Shown here: in pieces, positions 36,838 through 43,734 of the stretch
How positions within the stretch are numbered: position 1 is the first letter of the stretch
How the letters are laid out: every line of letters starts with the position of its first letter
Source: a virus
Direction: 5' to 3' (one strand)
Virus record (IMG/VR): IMGVR_UViG_3300044981_000223
Span: 1-43,734 of that record
Length of the DNA stretch: 43,734 nucleotides
The notes under the pieces: model-generated
Databases searched by the model: none
What the model was told of the DNA's origin: nothing
The model's input: only the letters and a program-made list of their open reading frames with translations
Position numbers and translations under genes: made by a program

Positions 36838-39114
36838 TCACGCCGTCACATTCACGAACTGCACGGGTGCGTAGTAGTCCACGGCGTTGCCTCCCGAGCC
36901 TGCGCCTGAGATCGCGGACAAGCCCATGGATGACGGTAGTGCCGCCGAGCTTGCCGAGAAGAATCCCTGCCCCGGAACGAACTGCATGCTGCTGGCTGGC
37001 ACCTGCCCGATGAGCCCCTGAAGCTGCGGGCCAGGCCCCACTGGCACCACTACATTGCTCAATGAGATGCCGTTGGTGTTGACGAACGTGGTGTTCGTCA
37101 TGACACCGACGAAGAGATCGAACCCGCCCGTGTAGTTGACATTGATCGGCGCAGAGAAGCGGCGAATACCCGTGATCGAAGCGTTAGAGTTGTTGCTGGA
37201 ATTCGTGAACGCATAGGATTGCGAACCGCTTGAGGCGAGCGAGAGGGTCGAGCCGTTGAGAGAATACAGGCCCACATACATGCTGACGGTTTGCGCTTGA
37301 GTCGATATGGCAAGCGCAGCGGCCGAGATCGAGGCCATGATGTCGGCGCGCGTCGCAGTAAAGGCGATCGGATGCAACGCCGGGTAGACCTGGATGCTGC
37401 CCGCGCCATTCTGCGTGACTGTCGTGTTGAGCGATGGCAGAGGCTGGAAGAACGACAGCTGGACGGGCGATGCGCCGATGCTGATCGTGGAACCATTGAC
37501 GGCGACTGAGACGAGTCCGGTGCCGCTGATACTTGAGGTTGCTGGCGCAGACAGCTCGATCGTGCCGCCGGTCATGCCGCCTGAGAGCGCGCCGCCGAAG
37601 GTGTAGCTCACCGAGCGTGCATCGACCGTGCTGCTGGAGGATGCGCCGGTCGTGTTGTTGACGAAGTAGAAGCCGAGCGACTGATTCGACTGAGCGGACG
37701 CACTCGCTGTGATCGTGCTGCCGTTCATGCCGAAGGAGACATTGTTGCTGTTGCTGAATACGATCGTGCCGGCGTTTTGAGAAGAACCCGCGGCGGATAT
37801 TGCAGCTCCCGCGCCGCCCGCCCCTCCAGCTATGGAGACCGTGGCAAAGCCGTTCGCGCCTGTCGCCTCGCTCAGTGTGATGTTCGCGCCGCCGACGAGG
37901 ACGAGCTGTCCCGTCACCATGGAGGTGTTGCCGGCCGTGTTGCCGCCCGTTGATACACCGATCGGCATTTCCGCGTTGGCGGAGATCGTGATCGTCATGC
38001 TGCCGGCGTTGGTCGAGCCTGAGAGCGTGACGTTGTTCCCGCCCGCCCACACCATCTGTCCGGTGACGAGTCCCGTATTTCCCGACGTGTTGCCGATGTT
38101 TGACAGGCCATCAGAGAACGCACCGTAGCTCGTCGTGCCTGGAGCTGAGATCAGGATGGATCCACCCGATGCGCCGACCGAAACGACGCCATAGCCGACG
38201 TAGGTAATCGAACGCGCATCGACCGTCGTAGAGGAGGATTGCCCGGTCGTCTGCGAGGAGAAATACACCCCCATCGACTGATTGGACTGCGCTGAGGCAG
38301 AGGCCGTGACGGTGCTGCCATTCATGCCGAAGCTGATGTTATTGCTGTTCGAGAAAACGATGGTCCCGGCATTCTGGCTTGAGCCAGCCGCCGAGATTGC
38401 GGCACCCGCGCCCGCTGCGGCCGAGATCGTGACCGTCTGTGCACCGCCCGCTGCTGTGCTGACTGAGAGCGTGACGTTATTGCCGCCTGCGAAGACAACT
38501 TGCCCGGAATAGGTGCCCGTGTTCCCAGCGGTGTTGCCGATGTTGGATACACCGATAGAACTCGGCGGAGCGGACAGCTGAATGCTGCCGTTCGAGTACC
38601 CGACGGTGAGCTCGCCCAAGCCGTTGAAAGACAGTGAGCGCGCGTCCAGCGTCGTTGATGAGTTCTGAGTGGTGTTCCCAAGGCCGTAGAGCCCGACAGT
38701 CTGATTCGACTGGGCAGAGGCACTCGCCGTCACGGTCGAGCCGTTCATGCCGAACGACACGTTGTTTGAGTTGGAAAAAACAACGGTGCCGGCGTTCTGC
38801 GAGGATCCAGCGGCACTGATTGCAGCGCCACCGCCACCAGCGACCGAGGCTGTGATGACCGATGAGTTCGCCGCGAGCCCGAACGACACACCGTTTGAGT
38901 TCGAGAAGATCATCGTGCCGGAAGTGCCGGTATTGGCACCCGCACCGACGGCCGCGATGCCAGCAGCAGCTCCAGGAGTGACGGTCGCGGTCAGTACGCC
39001 ATTTGCGATACCGAAACTGACACCGTTGGAGTTGGAAAAGGTGAGTACGCCACCGCCTGCAGATGAGGCGCCGGCCGATATGCCTACACCGCCACCGGCT
39101 GCGCGCAGGCTCAC
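36838..39114 (-). CDS. Repetitive long fibre protein, 758 aa
   Basis: GTG overlapping the previous stop (GTGA), with GGAGAGG close upstream. The N-terminal 500 residues consist of repeated modules built on AAGSSQNAGTIVFSNSN, SFGMNGSTVTASASAQSNQ and a GNTAGNTG region. Three long copies are almost identical in protein but use different codons. The C-terminal 250 residues change to an unrelated beta domain (SFFQPLPSLNTTVTQNGAGS, FTATRADIMASISAAALA) with a likely trimeric tip. It is probably a tail or head fibre for adsorption. A similar repetitive pattern occurs in hypothetical phage and bacterial proteins. Confidence 0.75.
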   Translation of the reverse strand: MSLRAAGGGVGISAGASSAGGGVLTFSNSNGVSFGIANGVLTATVTPGAAAGIAAVGAGANTGTSGTMIFSNSNGVSFGLAANSSVITASVAGGGGAAISAAGSSQNAGTVVFSNSNNVSFGMNGSTVTASASAQSNQTVGLYGLGNTTQNSSTTLDARSLSFNGLGELTVGYSNGSIQLSAPPSSIGVSNIGNTAGNTGTYSGQVVFAGGNNVTLSVSTAAGGAQTVTISAAAGAGAAISAAGSSQNAGTIVFSNSNNISFGMNGSTVTASASAQSNQSMGVYFSSQTTGQSSSTTVDARSITYVGYGVVSVGASGGSILISAPGTTSYGAFSDGLSNIGNTSGNTGLVTGQMVWAGGNNVTLSGSTNAGSMTITISANAEMPIGVSTGGNTAGNTSMVTGQLVLVGGANITLSEATGANGFATVSIAGGAGGAGAAISAAGSSQNAGTIVFSNSNNVSFGMNGSTITASASAQSNQSLGFYFVNNTTGASSSSTVDARSVSYTFGGALSGGMTGGTIELSAPATSSISGTGLVSVAVNGSTISIGASPVQLSFFQPLPSLNTTVTQNGAGSIQVYPALHPIAFTATRADIMASISAAALAISTQAQTVSMYVGLYSLNGSTLSLASSGSQSYAFTNSSNNSNASITGIRRFSAPINVNYTGGFDLFVGVMTNTTFVNTNGISLSNVVVPVGPGPQLQGLIGQVPASSMQFVPGQGFFSASSAALPSSMGLSAISGAGSGGNAVDYYAPVQFVNVTA

Positions 39115-39428
39115 ATGCCCTCTCCTGGGGTGACTTCAAAGCCCGTCGCGGAGCTTGCGATCATCCACACCCCGACGGGCAATCCCGAGATCGTCTCGAC
39201 GCTGTTGCCGATCATGCCGATGGTGTTAGCAGATGGCACACCGGCGCTCGGTGCTCCGACACTCGTCACCGAACTGGCCGCTCCCCAGGTGAAGTACTGC
39301 TGACTCGATGAGAGATTCCTGATCCGGTACGACTGTACGGCGTTTTGGCCGTTTGACAGGATCTGAATGGCGGTCCCGACCAGAAGGTAGGTCGGGCCTT
39401 GCGGTGAGAACGTTGAGTTCAGTGCCAT
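39111..39428 (-). CDS. Small virion protein, 105 aa
   Basis: ATG at 39428; its stop overlaps the fibre start (GTGA). It is a beta-rich Ser/Thr/Gly protein (YLLVGTAIQILSNGQNAVQSYRIRN, GMIGNSVETISGLPVGVWMIASS). This size and pattern fit small virion-surface or fibre-associated proteins. No family is recognised. Confidence 0.65.
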   Translation of the reverse strand: MALNSTFSPQGPTYLLVGTAIQILSNGQNAVQSYRIRNLSSSQQYFTWGAASSVTSVGAPSAGVPSANTIGMIGNSVETISGLPVGVWMIASSATGFEVTPGEGM

Positions 39429-39430
39429 CG

Positions 39431-39694
39431 CTACACCTTCGTCGCGCCAGGATCATTCGCCGGCGACATGTGCCCACCAGTTTCGAGGTCTGTACCCGTG
39501 CCGAAGGTTGACGCCTTACCGTCGGCGTTGGGTGTAGTCCACGCGCCGTGTCCTGCCCAATTGCGGGGCCGCACGTTTCTCTGATTGGTCACATTGCCGC
39601 GAAAGTTCATGAAGTTGTCATTCAATTCCGGGCTCGTCGGTGTGGACTCACGGAAGGCCGTGATCGATGAAAAACGTTTGATGAACTTGCGCAT
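39431..39694 (-). CDS. Small structural-cluster protein, 87 aa
   Basis: ATG with a GGAG site at seven bases. The N-terminus is basic and helical (RKFIKRFSSITAF). The rest is Asn/Thr/Gly-rich (NDNFMNFRGNVTNQRNVRPRN, AGHGAWTTPNADGK). It lies between membrane and fibre genes. Function is unknown. Confidence 0.6.
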   Translation of the reverse strand: MRKFIKRFSSITAFRESTPTSPELNDNFMNFRGNVTNQRNVRPRNWAGHGAWTTPNADGKASTFGTGTDLETGGHMSPANDPGATKV

Positions 39695-39697
39695 ACA

Positions 39698-39940
39698 TTA
39701 CTCCGGCGAGGCTGTTGCCTTGCTCTTGAGAAACACGGGTAGGAACACCAGCACGGCGAATGATGCTGCGGCGCCGAGCGCGAGCCAGTCACGCACGCAC
39801 ACGACGACGACGAAGAGACTGAACGCCATGACCATCGCGACCATAACGACGAGTTTCGCCGAGAGCGCTTGAAGCGCGAGGGAAAGAACGGTGACCATCG
39901 TCGAGTGGCTCGGTGCTTGTGTCGGTGCGTCAGTCTGCAT
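39698..39940 (-). CDS. Two-pass membrane protein, 80 aa
   Basis: The ATG at 39940 has a GGAG site; a longer upstream start would add basic residues. Two hydrophobic segments at about 27-47 (LVVMVAMVMAFSLFVVVVCV) and 50-71 (LALGAAASFAVLVFLPVFL) are visible. It is upstream of the fibre genes, away from the lysozyme. It could be a holin of T7 gp17.5 type, or another membrane protein. The start overlaps the preceding gene by 11 bases. Confidence 0.65.
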   Translation of the reverse strand: MQTDAPTQAPSHSTMVTVLSLALQALSAKLVVMVAMVMAFSLFVVVVCVRDWLALGAAASFAVLVFLPVFLKSKATASPE

Positions 39941-40139
39941 GGGCTTCTCCGTTGGTGGCTGGTGGCTCAAGCGGCATGGTGAATTTAGCGCCCTTGCCTT
40001 CCGTATCATGTTTGTACTTCAATGACAAGGCCCGAATCAGCCGATCCGCGATCTGAAGTTTGTCCTTCGTGGACTTCGCGCACGCCAGCCACTCGTTGAG
40101 CTGGTCGATCGTCTTGTCGAGGTCGTCTGTTTTGCTCAT
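39930..40139 (-). CDS. Small helical protein, 69 aa
   Basis: ATG overlapping the stop of the 511-aa gene (ATGA). The protein is helical and charged (LDKTIDQLNEWLACAKSTKDKLQIADRLIRALSL), then a polar tail. Its place between ejection-type genes and a membrane gene resembles the spot of the small terminase (gp18) in T7-like phages. That is a weak but testable candidate for TerS. No HTH motif is visible. Confidence 0.55.
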   Translation of the reverse strand: MSKTDDLDKTIDQLNEWLACAKSTKDKLQIADRLIRALSLKYKHDTEGKGAKFTMPLEPPATNGEAHAD

Positions 40140-41671
40140 TGGATCGTGCTCGGGCCTTGCTGCATGGCCGGTGCGACCATGCCGGGCGCTGCTTGGCTCA
40201 CGGCCTGCCCAGCGATGGTGGGCCGCGCCATCTTCTGCGCCATGCTCGTCTCGAGAAATTTCCTGATCGCTGGGCGGGCCACGACGGCAGCAGCGAGTGA
40301 TGGGTTGTGCAGGTAGGCGCCAGCGGCGATGAGAAAGTCCACAACGCTGAATTCGCCCTCGCGGCCGATCTTGTCGACCGATTTGAACGCCTTCGGTGCC
40401 GCAAGCGCTGCGCGTGCTATGGTCGCGAGTTCGCCCGTCAACGGCGCGCCGTTCTGATAGAGCCTACCTAGAGCCTGCCCAGATACGCGCCCGGTTGACT
40501 TGTTCATCGCGTCCTCCACCGCGTAGGTCTGCGCAATCTTGACGCGCGCCGCACGCAGTTGGTTAACGAGCTGAGGTTGCCCTGAGTCTCCCGCATGGCG
40601 CTCGAGACGAGCCTCGAATGCATCGGCTATCTGGCGCTGCACGAGCCCTAGTGCGTTCTTCGCCGGGTCGTAGTCCTTCAGGTTCGTGCTCGAATCCTTG
40701 CGCAACTGCCGCATCGCGTCGATTGCCTCGCGAGCGGAAAATTGGGGCTGGAAATACCGGCCCTTGAGCGCCTCAATTTGCGAGGCATCTGGCCCACCAG
40801 GAGGCGGACCTTCTCCAGGCTCACGCGGGAATGCCCTGTCAACCTTGGAGAATCTCGCTCCAGAAGTCGCAACGTCCTCCATAAACTGCTCGTCCGCCTT
40901 GACCTGTCCTGTCTGTGCCAGCACTTCGTATGGTTTTGAGAGTACGTCGCGCATCTGCTCGAGCGCCTGTGGCGACAAATCGTGACCTTCTGGATAGCCG
41001 AGTGAGAGGCCGGTGAGTTCCTGCACACGCTCGTCATTCCTCGCCGACAACTGGCGTTCTAATTTCGCTTTACCGGTCGCGGATGCCAAATTCGCACCCA
41101 CGGTGTCCTCAGGCGGCATTCTGAATCCGGCCTGCTGGGCTTCTCGCACAGCGGCTGCTCTCCCGCCGCCGCCGACGGCCGCACTGCCGGACACGCCCTC
41201 AGCCACGTCAGAGGCAGCCTTAAGGCCTATCCCTGCAGGGTTGACGAGCCCGCCGAAAAGCATGGCGGAAACGGTATCCGCCGCCTTGCCGATAAAGTTG
41301 TCCGGCTTCTCGGTGTACTTGTCGAGCGCCTGCATGAAGGTCTGAGATGGTTGCGCCATCTCAAGTTCTGGGTACCTCTTTAGGCCCATGGCGGACAGGC
41401 CCTTATTCGCAAGATTCCCGGCCGCGACCCCGGCATCGGCCGCCATCATGGGAAGCGCCCCAGCTCCTTCGGCGATCGGGCGCACCACGGCGCTTGCCCA
41501 CGGCCCGAGCGCCTTGTCGTCTTGCTGCGGCGGTTGCTGCGGTGGGGGCTGACCGTTCAGTTGCGCGAGAATCGCCGGATCCTGCACGGGCTGTGGCCCC
41601 GCGGCAGGTTGCTGCGAGCCCTGCTCAAGCTGCGCAACCACGTTCGGGTCATTGACCGGTTGGAGCGGCAT
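40136..41671 (-). CDS. Internal (ejection) virion protein candidate, 511 aa
   Basis: ATG at 41671, 23 bases inside the previous gene. The N-terminus (residues 1-50) has two related units, VNDPNVVAQLEQG and VQDPAILAQLNG, then a Pro/Gln-rich linker. The middle is Ala/Gly-rich with possible membrane-active stretches (GAGALPMMAADAGVAAGNLA, DTVSAMLFGGLVNPAGIGL), and the later part is charged helical (KLERQLSARNDERVQELTG). Large, low-complexity proteins in the tail operon of podoviruses are often ejected to form a channel through the envelope. Function is inferred. Confidence 0.65.
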   Translation of the reverse strand: MPLQPVNDPNVVAQLEQGSQQPAAGPQPVQDPAILAQLNGQPPPQQPPQQDDKALGPWASAVVRPIAEGAGALPMMAADAGVAAGNLANKGLSAMGLKRYPELEMAQPSQTFMQALDKYTEKPDNFIGKAADTVSAMLFGGLVNPAGIGLKAASDVAEGVSGSAAVGGGGRAAAVREAQQAGFRMPPEDTVGANLASATGKAKLERQLSARNDERVQELTGLSLGYPEGHDLSPQALEQMRDVLSKPYEVLAQTGQVKADEQFMEDVATSGARFSKVDRAFPREPGEGPPPGGPDASQIEALKGRYFQPQFSAREAIDAMRQLRKDSSTNLKDYDPAKNALGLVQRQIADAFEARLERHAGDSGQPQLVNQLRAARVKIAQTYAVEDAMNKSTGRVSGQALGRLYQNGAPLTGELATIARAALAAPKAFKSVDKIGREGEFSVVDFLIAAGAYLHNPSLAAAVVARPAIRKFLETSMAQKMARPTIAGQAVSQAAPGMVAPAMQQGPSTIQ

Positions 41672-43220
41672 TGCCCGTATCCTCGTACCATTGTCCGTTT
41701 TGCTTCACGTACGTCTTGCCGTTGAGCGTTTGGCGCTGGACCGGCTGTTGCTGCTGCCCGCCTTGCATTCCCGTGCCGAGGCCCTGTAGCCGCTGCTGGA
41801 GCTGCTGTCGAGTCTCGGCGAACCCCTGGATGCGATTGCGCATCGACTGCTTTTCCTGCTGGATCACGGCGGCGAGCTGCTGGGGATTCATGGACGCCTC
41901 CATCAGACGCTGAGCTTCCTTACGCGAGGCGTCCGAGGACGCGGCGGCGCTGCCCGTGCCACCCGACATGACTTTCGCGTACTCGGTGGAGGCGGTGAGT
42001 ACGGCGTTCATGAGCTTCGTCGCCTGCGGGTCGCCCTCGATCTCGGTCTGACCTGCGAGAATAGCCTTGTTGATCGCGGGAACCTGCGAACGCGGCACCT
42101 GATTGTTGAGCGCGAGCACCATGTCCATCTGCTTCGTGGCGTTCGCCTCGTACGCCATCACGTTGCCTTCCTGACCCTGCACCTTCTGCAGTTCGGCGGC
42201 GGTTGACTTGTAGATCGCCTGATTGACGGCGACGGCTTGCGGTCCGCCCATCTCCTGAGCCTTCTGCGCAGCGCGGTCGAGCACTTGCATGCGCACTTCG
42301 GTACCGCCGAATCCCATCGATGGCATGTGCCCGGTGTTCAGGTATTCGGTCGCGGCGAGGTCAATCGCCTGCGCAGAGGCAGCCTGCTTCTCCTGCTTTT
42401 CCTTCTCAAGCTGCAATCGCTGCTCGGCGACTTGAAACGACATCGTCGCGCGCTCGAGCTGCGTGATCTGCTGTTCCTTCAGCTTGAAGATCTCGAGCGA
42501 CTGAGTCTGCAAAGCCTTCTTCTCGTCCATCGCATCGTGCGTCATCGAAAGCGCAAAGTCGCGCGCCTTCTGCGCAGCGTCCGCTCGACCGGAATAGGCA
42601 TCGAGCATGACTTTGTAGATCTCAAGCTGCTCGGCGTGCTGGTCCTTCAGCTTCTGCATCTCCTCCTTCCACTTCTCGAGCGACTCCTTGTATTTATCCT
42701 GCGCACCCTCGTTGAGCCCAGTCACCATGCCCGTAAGCGCACCGAGCATCGCCTGGCCCGAGATACCGGAAGCCTTCCCTCCTAGCGCGGTGAGAATGCC
42801 AATGACCGGCGCGACTGACATCGCTGTGCCGTAGGCCACTTGGGATGTCGGATACTTCTGGAAAAGCTGATCGAGCTGCTGCTGCTCCTGACCGAGCTTG
42901 CCAGCCATACCAGCGGAGAGATCCGCCGCGCCACGCTCCTGGCCTTCAAGCTGGCCCTCTGCAGCGGTGGCCTGGGCGCGATAGTTGGCGATCGCCGTGT
43001 CCTGAGCAGACGTGTCGGGCGGTGTGTACTGGGGTTGCTGCTGCGTGGGCGGGATCATCGTGGATGCGGCACCTGTCACCGCGGGCAGCGCCCCCGTATT
43101 CACGTCTGTTGGCAACTCCTGCGGCGGGGAGACGGGCTGCATCCCGGAGCCGGTCGCATTGGTCAGCGGCGCAGCGTACCCCGGCATCATCGAGGCAATG
43201 TCTTGCTCGGTCGTGCTCAC
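41649..43220 (-). CDS. Coiled-coil internal virion protein, 523 aa
   Basis: GTG overlapping the previous stop (GTGA), with GGAGGA upstream. The protein has a Pro/Gln-rich start, a hydrophobic region around residues 125-165 (AMSVAPVIGILTALGGKASGIS, MLGALTGMVTGL), and then a long coiled coil of about 150 residues with Lys/Glu/Gln (SLEKWKEEMQKLKDQHAEQL, QLERATMSFQVAEQRLQ). The C-terminus is Gln-rich. This form is typical of podovirus internal core proteins. It lies between two other Gln-rich virion proteins. Confidence 0.7.
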   Translation of the reverse strand: MSTTEQDIASMMPGYAAPLTNATGSGMQPVSPPQELPTDVNTGALPAVTGAASTMIPPTQQQPQYTPPDTSAQDTAIANYRAQATAAEGQLEGQERGAADLSAGMAGKLGQEQQQLDQLFQKYPTSQVAYGTAMSVAPVIGILTALGGKASGISGQAMLGALTGMVTGLNEGAQDKYKESLEKWKEEMQKLKDQHAEQLEIYKVMLDAYSGRADAAQKARDFALSMTHDAMDEKKALQTQSLEIFKLKEQQITQLERATMSFQVAEQRLQLEKEKQEKQAASAQAIDLAATEYLNTGHMPSMGFGGTEVRMQVLDRAAQKAQEMGGPQAVAVNQAIYKSTAAELQKVQGQEGNVMAYEANATKQMDMVLALNNQVPRSQVPAINKAILAGQTEIEGDPQATKLMNAVLTASTEYAKVMSGGTGSAAASSDASRKEAQRLMEASMNPQQLAAVIQQEKQSMRNRIQGFAETRQQLQQRLQGLGTGMQGGQQQQPVQRQTLNGKTYVKQNGQWYEDTGNAAPTGQ

Positions 43221-43734
43221 ATCATTCCTCCGCCCGAAGCATACGCGCCTGTGATCTGGCCGTAACTCTGAGCCGCGGTGCCTTGCTGAACGGCGGTGAG
43301 TTGCGCGGGCGTCAGGCTCGGCGTGCTACCCGCCCCAGGGCCGAACGGCGAACCCGATCCCGTGTACTTCGGCAGCGAGTCCAAGAGATCAAAGAAACCG
43401 ACCTGCTCGAGCGCGGCTTGCGAGGGCGCAGTGAAGGATCCGCCCGCATCGACTGCGCCCGAGGAGCCTGCCGTGATCTGTTGCGCTTGGCCGATCATCG
43501 TTGAAATCTGATCGTACTGGCTCTGATCTGCGACCACGGTGCCACCGGAGCCGGGCAGGTACCACGCGCCCGTCGCGTTGGGATTCTGCGGCGTTGCCCC
43601 GCCGACGTAGCCGTAATACCCGCTGTAGCCGCTCGGCAAGAACTGATAGGTCTGCGAGGCGTTCGGTGCGTTCGGATCGACGTAACCCTGGCCTGAAACG
43701 TTCGTGATATCGCTCTGCATGCCGGTTTGCGTGC
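43217..43734 (-). CDS. Low-complexity virion protein, C-terminal part (continues across window ends)
   Basis: The frame is open from the window's last base and ends at 43217, where the stop overlaps the next GTG. It has an internal ATG at 43720, but the same frame runs on beyond it. Joined to base 1, it continues the gene of 1-1573 in frame. The 172 codons encode a Gly/Ser/Tyr-rich segment (SGYSGYYGYVGGATPQN) and a Gln/Thr-rich end (TPAQLTAVQQGTAAQSYG). Composition matches the other half. Most likely one 696-aa virion protein. Confidence 0.75.
   Translation of the reverse strand, partial: TQTGMQSDITNVSGQGYVDPNAPNASQTYQFLPSGYSGYYGYVGGATPQNPNATGAWYLPGSGGTVVADQSQYDQISTMIGQAQQITAGSSGAVDAGGSFTAPSQAALEQVGFFDLLDSLPKYTGSGSPFGPGAGSTPSLTPAQLTAVQQGTAAQSYGQITGAYASGGGMM

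Overview
The window looks like the whole genome of a tailed phage with a short tail (podovirus-like Caudoviricetes). It appears circular or circularly permuted, cut inside a virion gene. The leftmost minus-strand gene runs off base 1 and re-enters at base 43734 in the same frame with no stop, giving one 696-codon reading frame. The host is not identifiable. GC-rich sequence, Shine-Dalgarno starts, a Sec signal peptide and a T4-type lysozyme fit a GC-rich Gram-negative bacterium. I see no integrase, tRNA, CRISPR array, DNA polymerase or RNA polymerase, so the phage must rely on host polymerases, and its lifestyle is undecided.

Layout. (1) 11353 down to 1, then 43734 down to 31319, all minus: the late block. 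It runs portal, mini-genes around an intrinsic terminator, scaffold candidate, major capsid protein, adaptor, nozzle-like protein, fibre-like proteins, three large low-complexity internal or ejection-type proteins, a 758-aa repetitive fibre, a beta-helix tailspike, a glycosyltransferase, a methyltransferase, and a lysis cassette (lysozyme, several small membrane proteins, an alpha/beta hydrolase). (2) 11401-17565, plus: a second virion-decoration block (FN3 plus barrel-like protein, beta proteins, a PASTA-repeat protein) ending in the large terminase. (3) 17562-18325, minus: HNH nuclease and a ribbon-helix-helix-like protein, beside a repeat-rich 640-bp divergent control region. (4) 18966-20000, plus: a small basic protein, a 10-bp-periodic repeat array and a secreted protein. 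(5) 19997-23958, minus: SF2 helicase, VRR-NUC nuclease and a TOPRIM/VirE-type primase-helicase. (6) 24049-31478, plus: a protein with about 30 Ala-Ala-Trp/Arg tetrads, YqaJ exonuclease, three micro-genes, RecT, an excisionase-like HTH protein, then a tightly overlapped string of small unknown genes, several with zinc-knuckle cysteines.

How it works together. The 20-27 kb genes make a replication and recombination set: helicase, primase-helicase, nuclease, exonuclease and annealing protein. The small-gene string after RecT is the expected place for host-takeover or anti-defence genes. The late block builds the head, tail and adsorption apparatus and lyses the cell. The terminase is separated from, and divergent to, the portal, which is unusual. 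The least explained items are the micro-ORFs and terminator between portal and scaffold, the 10-bp array at 19.2 kb, the tetrad-repeat gene, the PASTA virion protein, the codon-usage break inside the terminase, and the glycosyltransferase-methyltransferase-hydrolase set in the tail/lysis block.
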